Shown: piece by piece, positions 27,438 to 36,044 of the stretch
Layout of the letters: each line of letters starts with the position of its first letter
How positions within the stretch are numbered: the stretch's first letter is position 1
Assembly: GCF_039543665.1 (NCBI RefSeq)
Contig: NZ_BAABKE010000009.1
Coordinates: 30,028-94,027 of the forward strand
DNA length: 64,000 nucleotides
From: Wohlfahrtiimonas larvae
GTDB taxonomy: Bacteria; Pseudomonadota; Gammaproteobacteria; Cardiobacteriales; Wohlfahrtiimonadaceae
Direction: 5' to 3'
Notes under the pieces: generated by a model
What the model was told of the DNA's origin: nothing
The model's database searches: none
Seen by the model: the letters and a program-made list of their open reading frames with translations, nothing else
Position numbers and translations under genes: made by a program

Positions 27438-28391
27438 TTAAATAATATTTCTGCCTGCAGTCATTCTGTCATTTTCATAGCGATCTTGTAGACCATATTT
27501 GTACTCAAAGCTCATGACGGATTGGAATGATTGAGGTTCAATATTTAATTGCGGTAGATTATTTGTATCTGAAATGCTGTCGACTTTCAAGCTGTTATAT
27601 TGATTCATTGTAAATGGTGCTTTTGGGAACCATCCTGTGGTCAATGCTAACATGTATGCAAAAAAGCCTGGCATTGCGATAACTTTCTTACGACATAGCT
27701 GAGAATAACGCATAACATCACGAATCATCTCTAAAAATGTCATAACTTCTGGACCAACTAAATCATAAGTTTGTTCATGAGTTTCTTGTGTTTGTAAGAT
27801 GTTTACAACAGCGTGTGTCACATCATCAATATAAACAGGTTGAAATTTTGTGAATGCACCTGGCAACATAAATATTGGGCACTTATTGATTAAGCGTACC
27901 AAATTATCAATGCTTGGCGCACGATGACCAAACATGAATGAAGGGCGAAGAATTGATACTTTAATGTCGCTGTCTTTTAATGTTTCTTTTAGTGTAACTT
28001 CACCTTGCCATTTAGTATCAAAATAAACACTGCCACCTTTTTCTGAAACACCTAATGCACTCATGTGTACAAAGTGCTTGATATTTGTCTGCTTTGCTAA
28101 TTCAGCATAATGTTTGACTAATTCAACATGAGCTTTGGTTGCGCGCTTACGATTACCATCCATTGTGCCCATTAAGTTAATCATAATGTCAGCATCATGG
28201 ATGTGATAGAGCATTTCTGCATCAGTTTTTGGATAAGTTTTGAACTTCACAAACTGACATTGTTTAGTATCCACCTGTGGATTTTTGTTGCGTGAGAATA
28301 CGATGATCGAATTGTTTTTATCTCTTGCTAAACGGCTGATAATATGGCTACCTACGTAACCGCTACCACCGAGAATGATGATTTTTGACAT
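27438..28391 (-). CDS. NAD(P)-binding extended SDR, NDUFA9-like
   Basis: A 317-residue Rossmann-fold protein with the GGSGYVGSHI nucleotide motif near the start. It has the HMSALGVS segment and a YFDTKWQGE region replacing the classical YxxxK. It resembles the bacterial relatives of complex I subunit NDUFA9 and similar atypical SDRs. The substrate is not known. I chose ATG 28391 since GAGGAG lies six bases upstream; a TTG six bases earlier is less likely. Confidence 0.78.
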   Translation of the reverse strand: MSKIIILGGSGYVGSHIISRLARDKNNSIIVFSRNKNPQVDTKQCQFVKFKTYPKTDAEMLYHIHDADIMINLMGTMDGNRKRATKAHVELVKHYAELAKQTNIKHFVHMSALGVSEKGGSVYFDTKWQGEVTLKETLKDSDIKVSILRPSFMFGHRAPSIDNLVRLINKCPIFMLPGAFTKFQPVYIDDVTHAVVNILQTQETHEQTYDLVGPEVMTFLEMIRDVMRYSQLCRKKVIAMPGFFAYMLALTTGWFPKAPFTMNQYNSLKVDSISDTNNLPQLNIEPQSFQSVMSFEYKYGLQDRYENDRMTAGRNII

Positions 28392-28462
28392 AGACAACTC
28401 CTCTAAAAAGTAGGAAGAATAACCGATCCATTCTAACTAATGGGATTAGGGTCGTAAACTGC

Positions 28463-28484
28463 ATATATAGATATCTCTATATAT
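28463..28484. promoter_or_regulatory. inverted repeat in the divergent region before glmM
   Basis: A 9-bp perfect inverted repeat (ATATATAGA and TCTATATAT, spacer TATC) between the divergent NDUFA9-like gene and glmM. Position and symmetry would suit an operator or a cruciform-prone A/T element. The binding protein is unknown. Confidence 0.3.
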
Positions 28485-28571
28485 TTTGACAAATGATCAG
28501 AATATCAATTTTTAGCAAAACAGTATAAAATCAGCGCCATTAAGAAAACTAATACAATATAAGGAGTCTGC

Positions 28572-29879
28572 ATGCGTCGTTATTTTGGTACAGATGGAGT
28601 TCGTGGCTTAACAGGACAAACTCCAATGACACCAGAGTTTATTTTAAAACTGGGTTATGCTGCAGGAAAAACTTTAGCGCGTGAAGGTGCTCGAGTGTTA
28701 ATTGGAAAGGACACACGAATTTCTGGCTATATGTTTGAATCAGCATTGGAAGCAGGTTTAACGTATGCAGGCGTAGATGTTGCTTTAACAGGCCCTATGC
28801 CAACACCAGCCATTGCATATTTAACAAAAACCTTAGATACATCAGCAGGCTGTATGGTTTCAGCTTCACATAATCCATATTTTGATAATGGCGTAAAATT
28901 CTTTGGTGAAGATGGACAGAAATTGGATGATAGTATTGAGTTTGAAATTGAACGACAACTAGATGAACCATTGATTTCTGTAGATCCTGATAAGTTTGGC
29001 CGTGTGCGTCGTATTACAGATGCCGCAGGGCGTTATATTGAATTTTGTAAGAGCTCCGCACGTGATTTGAATTTACGCGGTATGAAAATAGTTTTAGATT
29101 GCGCTAATGGTGCAACTTATCACATTGCACCGCATGTATTCACTGAGTTGGGCGCAAAAGTTGTTGTGATTGGCAATCAGCCTAATGGCTTTAATATTAA
29201 TGATCAAGTTGGCTCAACACAGCCTGCAGCACTTCAGAAGAAAGTGTTAGAAGAAAAAGCAGATTGTGGCATTGGCTTTGATGGTGACGGTGATCGCTTA
29301 GTCATCGTAGATTCTAAAGGCATTGTTTATGACGGTGATGCAATTTTATATTTGATCGCAACGCACCGTAAAGAAAAAGCAATTGTTGCAACAATTATGA
29401 GTAACTTGGGTTTTGAATATGCTTTAAAGCAAGAAGGCATTGATTTGATCCGTGCAAAAGTAGGTGATCGTTATGTATTGGAACAGTTAAAACATCATGG
29501 TTTAACTCTAGGCGGTGAAAATTCAGGGCATATCATTTGTATGGATAAGCATACAACGGGTGATGGTATCATTGCTGCCTTGCAAGTTTTACAAGCAATT
29601 TTAGCCAAAAATATGACAATTCAGGAAGCTTTACAGCATATTCCTAAATCTACGCAGACCTTAATCAATGTTAAAATATCTGATCGTGATGGCTGGGAAA
29701 CAGATGCTGTGACAAATGCGATTGCAATTGTTGAGCAACAGCTAGGAGATAAAGGTCGGGTATTGATTCGCCCTTCAGGCACTGAGCCGGTAGTTCGAGT
29801 CATGGTAGAAAGTTTTGATGTGAAAGCATCACGAGAATATGCAGAAACACTTGCAAAATTGATCGAAAATCAGAAATAA
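28572..29879 (+). CDS. glmM: phosphoglucosamine mutase
   Basis: A 435-residue enzyme that converts glucosamine 6-phosphate to glucosamine 1-phosphate for UDP-GlcNAc, needed for peptidoglycan and lipopolysaccharide. The phosphoserine is Ser99 in VSASHNP, the metal loop is GFDGDGDRL, and the sugar-binding GGENSGHI and phosphate-binding RPSGTEPVVRVMVE are present. It follows AAGGAG and is followed by a tRNA gene. Confidence 0.97.
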   Translation: MRRYFGTDGVRGLTGQTPMTPEFILKLGYAAGKTLAREGARVLIGKDTRISGYMFESALEAGLTYAGVDVALTGPMPTPAIAYLTKTLDTSAGCMVSASHNPYFDNGVKFFGEDGQKLDDSIEFEIERQLDEPLISVDPDKFGRVRRITDAAGRYIEFCKSSARDLNLRGMKIVLDCANGATYHIAPHVFTELGAKVVVIGNQPNGFNINDQVGSTQPAALQKKVLEEKADCGIGFDGDGDRLVIVDSKGIVYDGDAILYLIATHRKEKAIVATIMSNLGFEYALKQEGIDLIRAKVGDRYVLEQLKHHGLTLGGENSGHIICMDKHTTGDGIIAALQVLQAILAKNMTIQEALQHIPKSTQTLINVKISDRDGWETDAVTNAIAIVEQQLGDKGRVLIRPSGTEPVVRVMVESFDVKASREYAETLAKLIENQK

Positions 29880-29888
29880 TAGAATAAT

Positions 29889-29962
29889 GCCTCGGTAGCT
29901 CAGCAGGATAGAGCATTCCCCTCCTAAGGGAAAGGTCACACGTTCGAATCGTGTTCGGGGCA
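29889..29962 (+). tRNA. tRNA-Arg, anticodon CCU
   Basis: A 74-base cloverleaf. Acceptor GCCTCGG pairs with TCGGGGC before discriminator A. The D arm is GCTC/GAGC, the anticodon stem TTCCC/GGGAA with loop CTCCTAA (CCT reads AGG), and the T arm ACACG/CGTGT with TTCGAAT. CCA is not encoded: the bases after the discriminator are CAT. It lies between glmM and trkH. Confidence 0.95.
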
Positions 29963-30005
29963 CATATCATCATATCTATTAGATAAACTACACAATTGAT
30001 TAATA

Positions 30006-30029
30006 AGAGCGTAAAATAGCTCTCTTTTT
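30006..30029 (+). terminator. weak terminator after the tRNA gene
   Basis: A 5-bp hairpin (AGAGC 30006-30010 with GCTCT 30019-30023) followed by CTTTTT. The stem is short, but the place, about 45 bases after the tRNA and just before trkH, suits a tRNA terminator. Confidence 0.4.
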
Positions 30030-30045
30030 GTTAGGAAATCTGTCC

Positions 30046-31503
30046 ATGGATAAGCAGCTTGCCATTATTTTCAAGATAATGGGAATGTTGATGATGGCTT
30101 TTAGCTTTACTTTTTTAATCCCTGTTGGGATTTCATTGATTTACTCAGATGGACAAACGCAATATTTTATCAGTGCCTTTCTCATTACGTTAGTTTTGGG
30201 GGCTCTGTGGTGGTTTCCATTTAGAAAAGTAGATTATGAACTTAAAACACGGCATGGTTTTATTATTGTTGCACTATTCTGGAGTGTTTTAAGTTTAATT
30301 GGTGCTTTGCCACTTGCAATGTCAAAAGAGTTGGATATTTCATTTATTCATGCATTTTTTGAAGCAACTTCAGGGTTTACTACGACGGGTGCAACAGTCT
30401 TAAATCATCTAGAAACTTTGCCGAAATCTATTTTATGGTATCGCACGCAATTACACTTCTTTGGTGGTATGGGGATCATCATCTTGGCGGTGGCCATTAT
30501 GCCATTATTGGGCATGGGCGGAATGGCGCTCTTTAAGGCAGAAGTACCAGGCCCTATGAAAGAGGAAAAATTAACACCAAGAATTGCACAAACAGCACGT
30601 AACTTATGGTTTGTCTATATCTCATTAATGTTAGCATGTATCACTAGTTATTATTTTGCAGGGATGGATCTATTTGATGCAATTACGCATGGTTTCTCCA
30701 CTGTAGCAACGGCAGGCTTTGCAAACTATGATGATAGTATTGGTTACTTCCAAAGCGAAGTAATTAATTGGATTGCGATCTTTTTTATGTTCATGGGTGG
30801 GATTAACTTTACACTACATTTTTTAGTTTTTAGAGAAAAAAGTGTTAAACGTTATTTTCAGAATTTTGAATTAAGAACATTCTTTTTTGTGTCTGTTGGC
30901 GCTTCTATCATTGTAGCCTTAACATTGCATTATTTTTCTGTGTTCAATGGTTGGTATGATGCTATTGTCAATGCATTCTTTACTGTTATTGCAATGATCA
31001 CCACAACAGGTTTTTTGATTAATCCATTCAGTGATTGGCCCACATTTTTACCATTGTTGTTAATCTTTTTATCATTTATGGGGGCGTGTGCAGGGTCAAC
31101 AACAGGTGGTATGAAGATGATTCGTATCATTTTGGTGTGCAAGCAGGCATATAGTGAAGTGAAGCACTTAATTCATCCGCGTGCAGAGTTACCTGTTCGT
31201 GTGGATGGGAAAGTTATTCCTTTATCCATATTAGCGAGTGTATGGGCATTCATTGTATTATATTGTTTGTCTACAGTAGTACTGACACTGGTTATGATCG
31301 CATGTGGGTTAAGTCCTTTAGATGCCTTTTCTGCTGTTGCTGGGTGTTTGAATATTACAGGGCCAGCATTAGGTTCTATCGCGAATAATTATTCTTCCAT
31401 CAGTGATATGGGGCTCTCTGTTTTAAGTTTTACAATGTTGTTAGGGCGTTTAGAGATCTTTACAATATTTGTATTACTCACACCAAGTTTTTGGAGAAGT
31501 TAA
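30046..31503 (+). CDS. trkH: Trk potassium uptake system membrane subunit
   Basis: A 485-residue potassium-channel-like transporter (TrkH/TrkG/KtrB superfamily) with about ten membrane segments. Filter-like loops are visible at EATSGFTTTGATVL, HGFSTVATAGFANYDDS, ITTTGFLINPFSDWP and AVAGCLNITGPALGSI. The partner TrkA is not in the window. ATG 30046 is supported by AGGA at 30033-30036 and the family length; an in-frame TTG at 30028 is less likely. Confidence 0.93.
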   Translation: MDKQLAIIFKIMGMLMMAFSFTFLIPVGISLIYSDGQTQYFISAFLITLVLGALWWFPFRKVDYELKTRHGFIIVALFWSVLSLIGALPLAMSKELDISFIHAFFEATSGFTTTGATVLNHLETLPKSILWYRTQLHFFGGMGIIILAVAIMPLLGMGGMALFKAEVPGPMKEEKLTPRIAQTARNLWFVYISLMLACITSYYFAGMDLFDAITHGFSTVATAGFANYDDSIGYFQSEVINWIAIFFMFMGGINFTLHFLVFREKSVKRYFQNFELRTFFFVSVGASIIVALTLHYFSVFNGWYDAIVNAFFTVIAMITTTGFLINPFSDWPTFLPLLLIFLSFMGACAGSTTGGMKMIRIILVCKQAYSEVKHLIHPRAELPVRVDGKVIPLSILASVWAFIVLYCLSTVVLTLVMIACGLSPLDAFSAVAGCLNITGPALGSIANNYSSISDMGLSVLSFTMLLGRLEIFTIFVLLTPSFWRS

Positions 31504-31504
31504 T

Positions 31505-31706
31505 ATTATTCACAAAGTTATCCACAGTTTGATATGTAATAGTGTGGATAACTTATTTAAAACTCATAAGTTATAAATAAGTTTTGAAACTGCCTGAAAT
31601 TATCAGCTTTACAAATGCTGATTAATCTTTGATCTGACTTTGGATAATGAGCTATATACCAAAATCTTAACGATGCTGTGATGATTATTCACAAAGTTAT
31701 CCACAG
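31505..31706. other. oriC-like cluster of DnaA boxes
   Basis: The gap between trkH and the coiled-coil gene holds six DnaA-type 9-mers. They are TTATTCACA at 31506-31514 and 31685-31693, TTATCCACA at 31518-31526 and 31697-31705, TGTGGATAA (reverse box) at 31543-31551 and TTTGGATAA at 31639-31647. The first four form two copies of an identical 23-base unit at 31505-31527 and 31684-31706. Between them is an A/T-rich stretch. TGTGGATAA, TTTGGATAA and TTATCCACA equal the R1, R3 and R4 boxes of E. coli oriC in order and orientation. It could be oriC, or a DnaA-titration or reactivation site. Confidence 0.65.
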
Positions 31707-31733
31707 CTTAACCTCAGACCAATTAATCCAAAG

Positions 31734-32237
31734 TTAAAATAGAATTTTTGACGATATTGGTGTTGTGTATACATGTTGTCTTTTTTGAAGAGCTTCGTTA
31801 TCTTCGGATAATTTTTGGATTAAACAGTTTCTAGCATAAATTAACTGCATTAGTTTATTAATTTCACTTTTATAGATAGAGATACTTTGTTGAAGCCTAT
31901 GAAGTTCACTTTTAGTATCTGATAACTCTTGGCTATATTGTTCAACTAATTGCATGAGCCTATTTTGCTCTGTTTTATAATTTTCTTCAATAAGATGGGT
32001 TTGTGATTGATTCATACTTTGAATAATAGTGTGAATATTAGACAGAATATTATTCATTTGAGTAGTGATTAAAGATTGTATATCAGGAGGTAGCTGACAA
32101 TTATCAGGTAGTTGTATGTCGCAAAATTGATAGTCTTCTATAGGATGCGTAAATTTTTCCTGTTCAATATTTTTTTCAATCTGATTGATTTCTTTTTGTA
32201 ATTTGGGTGTGGTTATTAAAAAATTAGTGTTTTTCAT
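31734..32237 (-). CDS. uncharacterised coiled-coil protein
   Basis: A 167-residue protein I do not recognise. The C-terminal two thirds (about residues 70-155) is rich in Gln, Glu and Leu in a heptad-like pattern and should form a long coiled coil. There is no signal peptide and no cysteine motif. A GGAGAAG Shine-Dalgarno lies about ten bases before the ATG. It borders the DnaA-box cluster and follows the secreted HExxH gene on the same strand, 77 bases away. Confidence 0.6.
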   Translation of the reverse strand: MKNTNFLITTPKLQKEINQIEKNIEQEKFTHPIEDYQFCDIQLPDNCQLPPDIQSLITTQMNNILSNIHTIIQSMNQSQTHLIEENYKTEQNRLMQLVEQYSQELSDTKSELHRLQQSISIYKSEINKLMQLIYARNCLIQKLSEDNEALQKRQHVYTTPISSKILF

Positions 32238-32314
32238 AGTTTAATTTCTTCTCCAATAACTTATTATTTTTGTATTGTTAATTTTAATTAATGTTTTGAT
32301 TCTCAGAAGCTGAA

Positions 32315-33118
32315 TTACCATTCAGAGTAACTATCTTCAGGCACGCAATAAAATTTCCCTTTGAAAGGCTCTATAAGTTTTCCTTCACATTCTGTATGTT
32401 GAGATTCATCTTCATAGCTTACAACTTTTTTAGCATTATCGTTTTGAACTAAGGATGAAAATGAACCCTGTTCAACTTTTTGGTGTTGTATGCGAGCATT
32501 TTTACAAATTGTTAAATTAAGTTTATTACCATATTCATAGCAGTCTAAGTCTAAATTCTTTTGTTTAATAGTTGTTTGTGTATTTTTGAAGCTCTGTTCA
32601 ATGTATCTTTGTAATGGTGCGCAATCCTTGAATGTAGAATTTTTTTGATTGATGGTGCGTAAATTATCTAAGACATTTTGTAGATGAGAAATATAGATAT
32701 TTCTATGCTGTAATTCATGAGTTCTAATTTCATACAATTCAGAATCAAATTTCATTAGAGTTTTATCTGAGTATCGTCCGATGGCCATATCTAACTTAGG
32801 CATATAAATATTGGAGTAAAACTGTATATTTATTGAATGAATGAAGCATAACTTGCCAGGACGATATTTAAGTTCATAGCTAGGTGAGCTATATCGTGCT
32901 TCATGCATACCGACATATTTATGACTGTTTGCATCATGTTGATTCATCAACATAGGTGAAGCATCATAAATAGCTCTTTGTACATCATGTTCATCCTTTG
33001 GGGATACCAAGTAATGATTCTCTGATGTTTTGAGTGTAAGCGCATATGCTTGATTCGTAAACAAAGCGAGGTAAATAGATATAAGTGAATATATCAATGT
33101 TTTATCTAATATTTTCAT
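32315..33118 (-). CDS. secreted protein with HExxH motif, DUF922-like
   Basis: A 267-residue protein with a signal peptide (cut probably after NQAYA, residue 26). RTHELQHRNIY at 132-142 holds a zinc-protease-type HExxH, and the preceding KLCFIHSINIQFYSNIYMPKL strand region resembles the beta part of DUF922 proteins, predicted periplasmic metalloproteases. Four or more cysteines could form disulfides in the periplasm. ATG 33118 is the likely start; the ribosome-binding site is poor. The protease assignment rests on the motif only. Confidence 0.5.
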   Translation of the reverse strand: MKILDKTLIYSLISIYLALFTNQAYALTLKTSENHYLVSPKDEHDVQRAIYDASPMLMNQHDANSHKYVGMHEARYSSPSYELKYRPGKLCFIHSINIQFYSNIYMPKLDMAIGRYSDKTLMKFDSELYEIRTHELQHRNIYISHLQNVLDNLRTINQKNSTFKDCAPLQRYIEQSFKNTQTTIKQKNLDLDCYEYGNKLNLTICKNARIQHQKVEQGSFSSLVQNDNAKKVVSYEDESQHTECEGKLIEPFKGKFYCVPEDSYSEW

Positions 33119-33203
33119 TATCAAATAACCAGTTAATCATTGTGTATATTTATGATGAATAATTATAAACGAAATAATTGCTTAATTATTGGTTATGATC
33201 GCT

Positions 33204-35990
33204 TTATTTTTTATATGACGTCTGTCCAAAAATTTTATCATGAATTTCTTTAGCTAGTTGCATGGATTCCACTAACTCTTGTGGTTTTTCCAAGGTTTCT
33301 TGGTCGGATAATTTCGCATAATGTTGAATTTTCCGGATTGAACGATAAGTATCACGTAGAATCATAGCTTCCCAAGAATTTAAGCGTCCTAAAGCTTCTA
33401 AGGCTGCGAGTTGACGAATATTATCCGTAAAACGCACAAGCAAAGGCTCATGATGCGCGTGGGATAACACAAGATATTGCACTAAGAACTCAATATCCAC
33501 CATTCCGCCATCGCCATATTTTAATTTTCGGGAAAGATCTGATTGTTTAGCTAAAAACTGCTTATCCAACTTTTGGCGCATCTTGACGATCTCTTGTTTC
33601 AAATGCGGAATACTGCGCTGGCGTGTTAAAATCTCTTTGCGGAACTGGTTGAATGCATTGGTTAAAGTTTGACTGCCTGTCACAGGGCGAGCGCGAATCA
33701 ATGCTTGGTGCTCCCAAATCCAAGCATCATTGGCTTGGTAATTTTTAAAGCGTTCAAAGCTTGAAACCAATAAACCCGATGCTCCACTTGGGCGAAGGCG
33801 CATATCTACTTCATATAATCGGCCAGCGGCCGTTTGTGCTGTTAAATAATGGATGATTTTTTGTGCCAATTTAATGAAGAAATCACTATTTAAAATAGGA
33901 TTAGCACCATCTGTCATTTGTTCTTCATTGGCATCATGTAAGAAGATAATATCTAAATCTGATTGATAACCTAATTCTAATCCACCCAGTTTGCCATAAG
34001 CCACAATGATAAAATCAGGGCGGCCATTTTTATGATAATCAGAAGTGGGCTGCCCGTGCTTTAAGTTGAGTTCGTGCCAAGCCAATCGCAAAATTTTATT
34101 GAGCAAAGTATCCGCCAATTCAGATAAATAGTCACTGACAATCATCAATGGCACTTTGCCTGAAAAGTCTGCCATTGCAATTTTTAGGATATTTTTATGC
34201 AAGAAATCGCGAAGAAGGTTTAATCGTTGTTCTTCTGTGGTTTTAGGTTGTTCTAGTAATGTATTAAGGGATTTACTTAGAGTTTTATGATTAATGGGCT
34301 TTGTTGCTTCCAAACTTTCCATTAAATCTTCAAACAACACAGGATAACGCGCTAAATATCGACTGAGCCATGTTGTGTTACAACATAGATCCAAAATGCG
34401 CATCAACGCATTATTATATTCATATAGCCAATGAATGAAGCGTTTTTCATAAGCAATGCTAGATAAAATATCCAAAAAAAGATTTAAAGTGTGCGAAGTT
34501 TGCTGTTGCTTGGTTTCCAAATAATGAAATGCATGGAGTAAAATTAGCGTCATCTCTTTTTGGTCATTTTCATCTAGTTTTAAGAACGTTTCCTTTTGAA
34601 ATGCCCATAATAAATAGGATTTTTGTTCGCTTTCAGGGATATTTTGTTGATCACACCATTTTTTGAAATCAATGGCTTCTTGTGGTTCACGCAGTAATTT
34701 TAATAGGGAAGAGAAGTGATTTTCATTTTCTTGAACGGTGACAGCACCAAAAATATTTTCAAATTGTTCATGCACAATACCTTGATGAAACATGAGCATT
34801 TTTTCAAAATGTTCCCAATGGGCAATACTTAGCATTTTGATCAAACGCTGCTGATCGTGTTGTATGGTTGGTAATGTATGTGTTTGCTCATCATGTACCA
34901 TTTGTAATCGATTTTCGATGGTACGATAAAATAGATAAGCATCTTTTAATGCAGCTACAGTTTCTGGCGGTAAATAACGCACAGCGATGATATCAAGTGC
35001 TTTCATGATCTCAGTGGTTTGTAGATCTGTTTGCTTGCCACCGTGAATCAGCTGGAAGATCTGCGCAATGAATTCGATTTCACGAATACCGCCATCACCG
35101 AGTTTAATATTGTTGTGATTATCTTTAAGAATCACTTCTTTTTGGATCATCTCTTTGATATTTTTGAGCGCATCCACTAATTCATAATCAATGGATTTAC
35201 GATAAATGAAAGGTATAAGTTCTGCTAAAAATGCATTGCCTTCTTCAAAGTTACCTGCCACAACTCGTGCTTTGATGAGTGCATAACGTTCCCAATCTCT
35301 GCCATATTGGAAGTAATAATTCACCATCGCTTGTGTGGATAAGGCAATCGGCCCGCTACTGCCAAATGGGCGCAAGCGTAAATCTACACGATAAACAAAA
35401 CCATCTTCTGTGCTGTTGTGCAATAGATGAATGAATCTGCGGGCGACTTTATGGAAAAAGTGAGCATCATCGCCCGCATAACCAAAAATGAGGTCAATGT
35501 CGGATGAGAAGTTGAGCTCGTAACCGCCCATTTTCCCCATACCGATGATATAGGGCTGAATGGCTTTGCCTGATTCATCCAGAGGCACTTCATTGTTTCG
35601 GCTCGTGATTTCATAAGCAATGTTGAGGGCTTGCTCACAGAAGAAATCAGCAATCAATGTTAAATCACGATTGATGACCATAATGTCATCACGATGATTA
35701 ATATCGCGATAGCCCATTTTAAGAAGTAATTGATTGCGTACTTGGCGAAGACAAACGGAAGCTTTATCTTCATTTTCAGTATTGATGGGATAAATGGATA
35801 GATCCAAAGGTGAATCCCAAATGCCATCCAAAAAATGGTTCAGATACAAAGCAGGGCGATTGAGAATTAAACGACCAGCCCAAGGTGAAGCTTCAATAAA
35901 TAAATTGAGCGCAAGGAAATGATGATGGGCTTTGAGTGATTGATAAAGCTCAGGATGGCGCTCTTCAAATTGTAACCAATAATTCAACAT
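33204..35990 (-). CDS. glnE: glutamine synthetase adenylyltransferase / deadenylylase
   Basis: A 928-residue bifunctional enzyme that adds and removes AMP on glutamine synthetase according to PII signals. It has two nucleotidyltransferase domains: the N-terminal deadenylylase with GKMGGYELNFSSDIDLIF and the C-terminal adenylylase with GKLGGLELGYQSDLDIIF. Each is followed by a helical bundle domain, with VDIEFLVQYLVL near the end. I chose ATG 35990 because AGGA lies about eight bases upstream; ATG 35996 is too close to it. glnA and glnB are not in the window. Confidence 0.96.
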   Translation of the reverse strand: MLNYWLQFEERHPELYQSLKAHHHFLALNLFIEASPWAGRLILNRPALYLNHFLDGIWDSPLDLSIYPINTENEDKASVCLRQVRNQLLLKMGYRDINHRDDIMVINRDLTLIADFFCEQALNIAYEITSRNNEVPLDESGKAIQPYIIGMGKMGGYELNFSSDIDLIFGYAGDDAHFFHKVARRFIHLLHNSTEDGFVYRVDLRLRPFGSSGPIALSTQAMVNYYFQYGRDWERYALIKARVVAGNFEEGNAFLAELIPFIYRKSIDYELVDALKNIKEMIQKEVILKDNHNNIKLGDGGIREIEFIAQIFQLIHGGKQTDLQTTEIMKALDIIAVRYLPPETVAALKDAYLFYRTIENRLQMVHDEQTHTLPTIQHDQQRLIKMLSIAHWEHFEKMLMFHQGIVHEQFENIFGAVTVQENENHFSSLLKLLREPQEAIDFKKWCDQQNIPESEQKSYLLWAFQKETFLKLDENDQKEMTLILLHAFHYLETKQQQTSHTLNLFLDILSSIAYEKRFIHWLYEYNNALMRILDLCCNTTWLSRYLARYPVLFEDLMESLEATKPINHKTLSKSLNTLLEQPKTTEEQRLNLLRDFLHKNILKIAMADFSGKVPLMIVSDYLSELADTLLNKILRLAWHELNLKHGQPTSDYHKNGRPDFIIVAYGKLGGLELGYQSDLDIIFLHDANEEQMTDGANPILNSDFFIKLAQKIIHYLTAQTAAGRLYEVDMRLRPSGASGLLVSSFERFKNYQANDAWIWEHQALIRARPVTGSQTLTNAFNQFRKEILTRQRSIPHLKQEIVKMRQKLDKQFLAKQSDLSRKLKYGDGGMVDIEFLVQYLVLSHAHHEPLLVRFTDNIRQLAALEALGRLNSWEAMILRDTYRSIRKIQHYAKLSDQETLEKPQELVESMQLAKEIHDKIFGQTSYKK

Positions 35991-36004
35991 GATCATTTCC
36001 TACA

Positions 36005-36032
36005 GAAAAGAAAACCCTTCAAAGAAGGGTTT
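36005..36032 (-). terminator. intrinsic terminator of ispB
   Basis: A 9-bp hairpin (AAACCCTTC 36012-36020 with GAAGGGTTT 36024-36032, three-base loop) with TTTTCTTTTC on the minus strand. It lies between ispB and glnE, so glnE must rely on read-through or a promoter very close to its start. Confidence 0.88.
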
Positions 36033-36044
36033 GGATAACGAATA

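Noticed and set aside
31505..31706. Calling the DnaA-box cluster the chromosomal origin outright
   Set aside because: The highly expressed ribosomal operon to the left would be head-on to replication, and there is only one GATC site. I therefore listed it as oriC-like.
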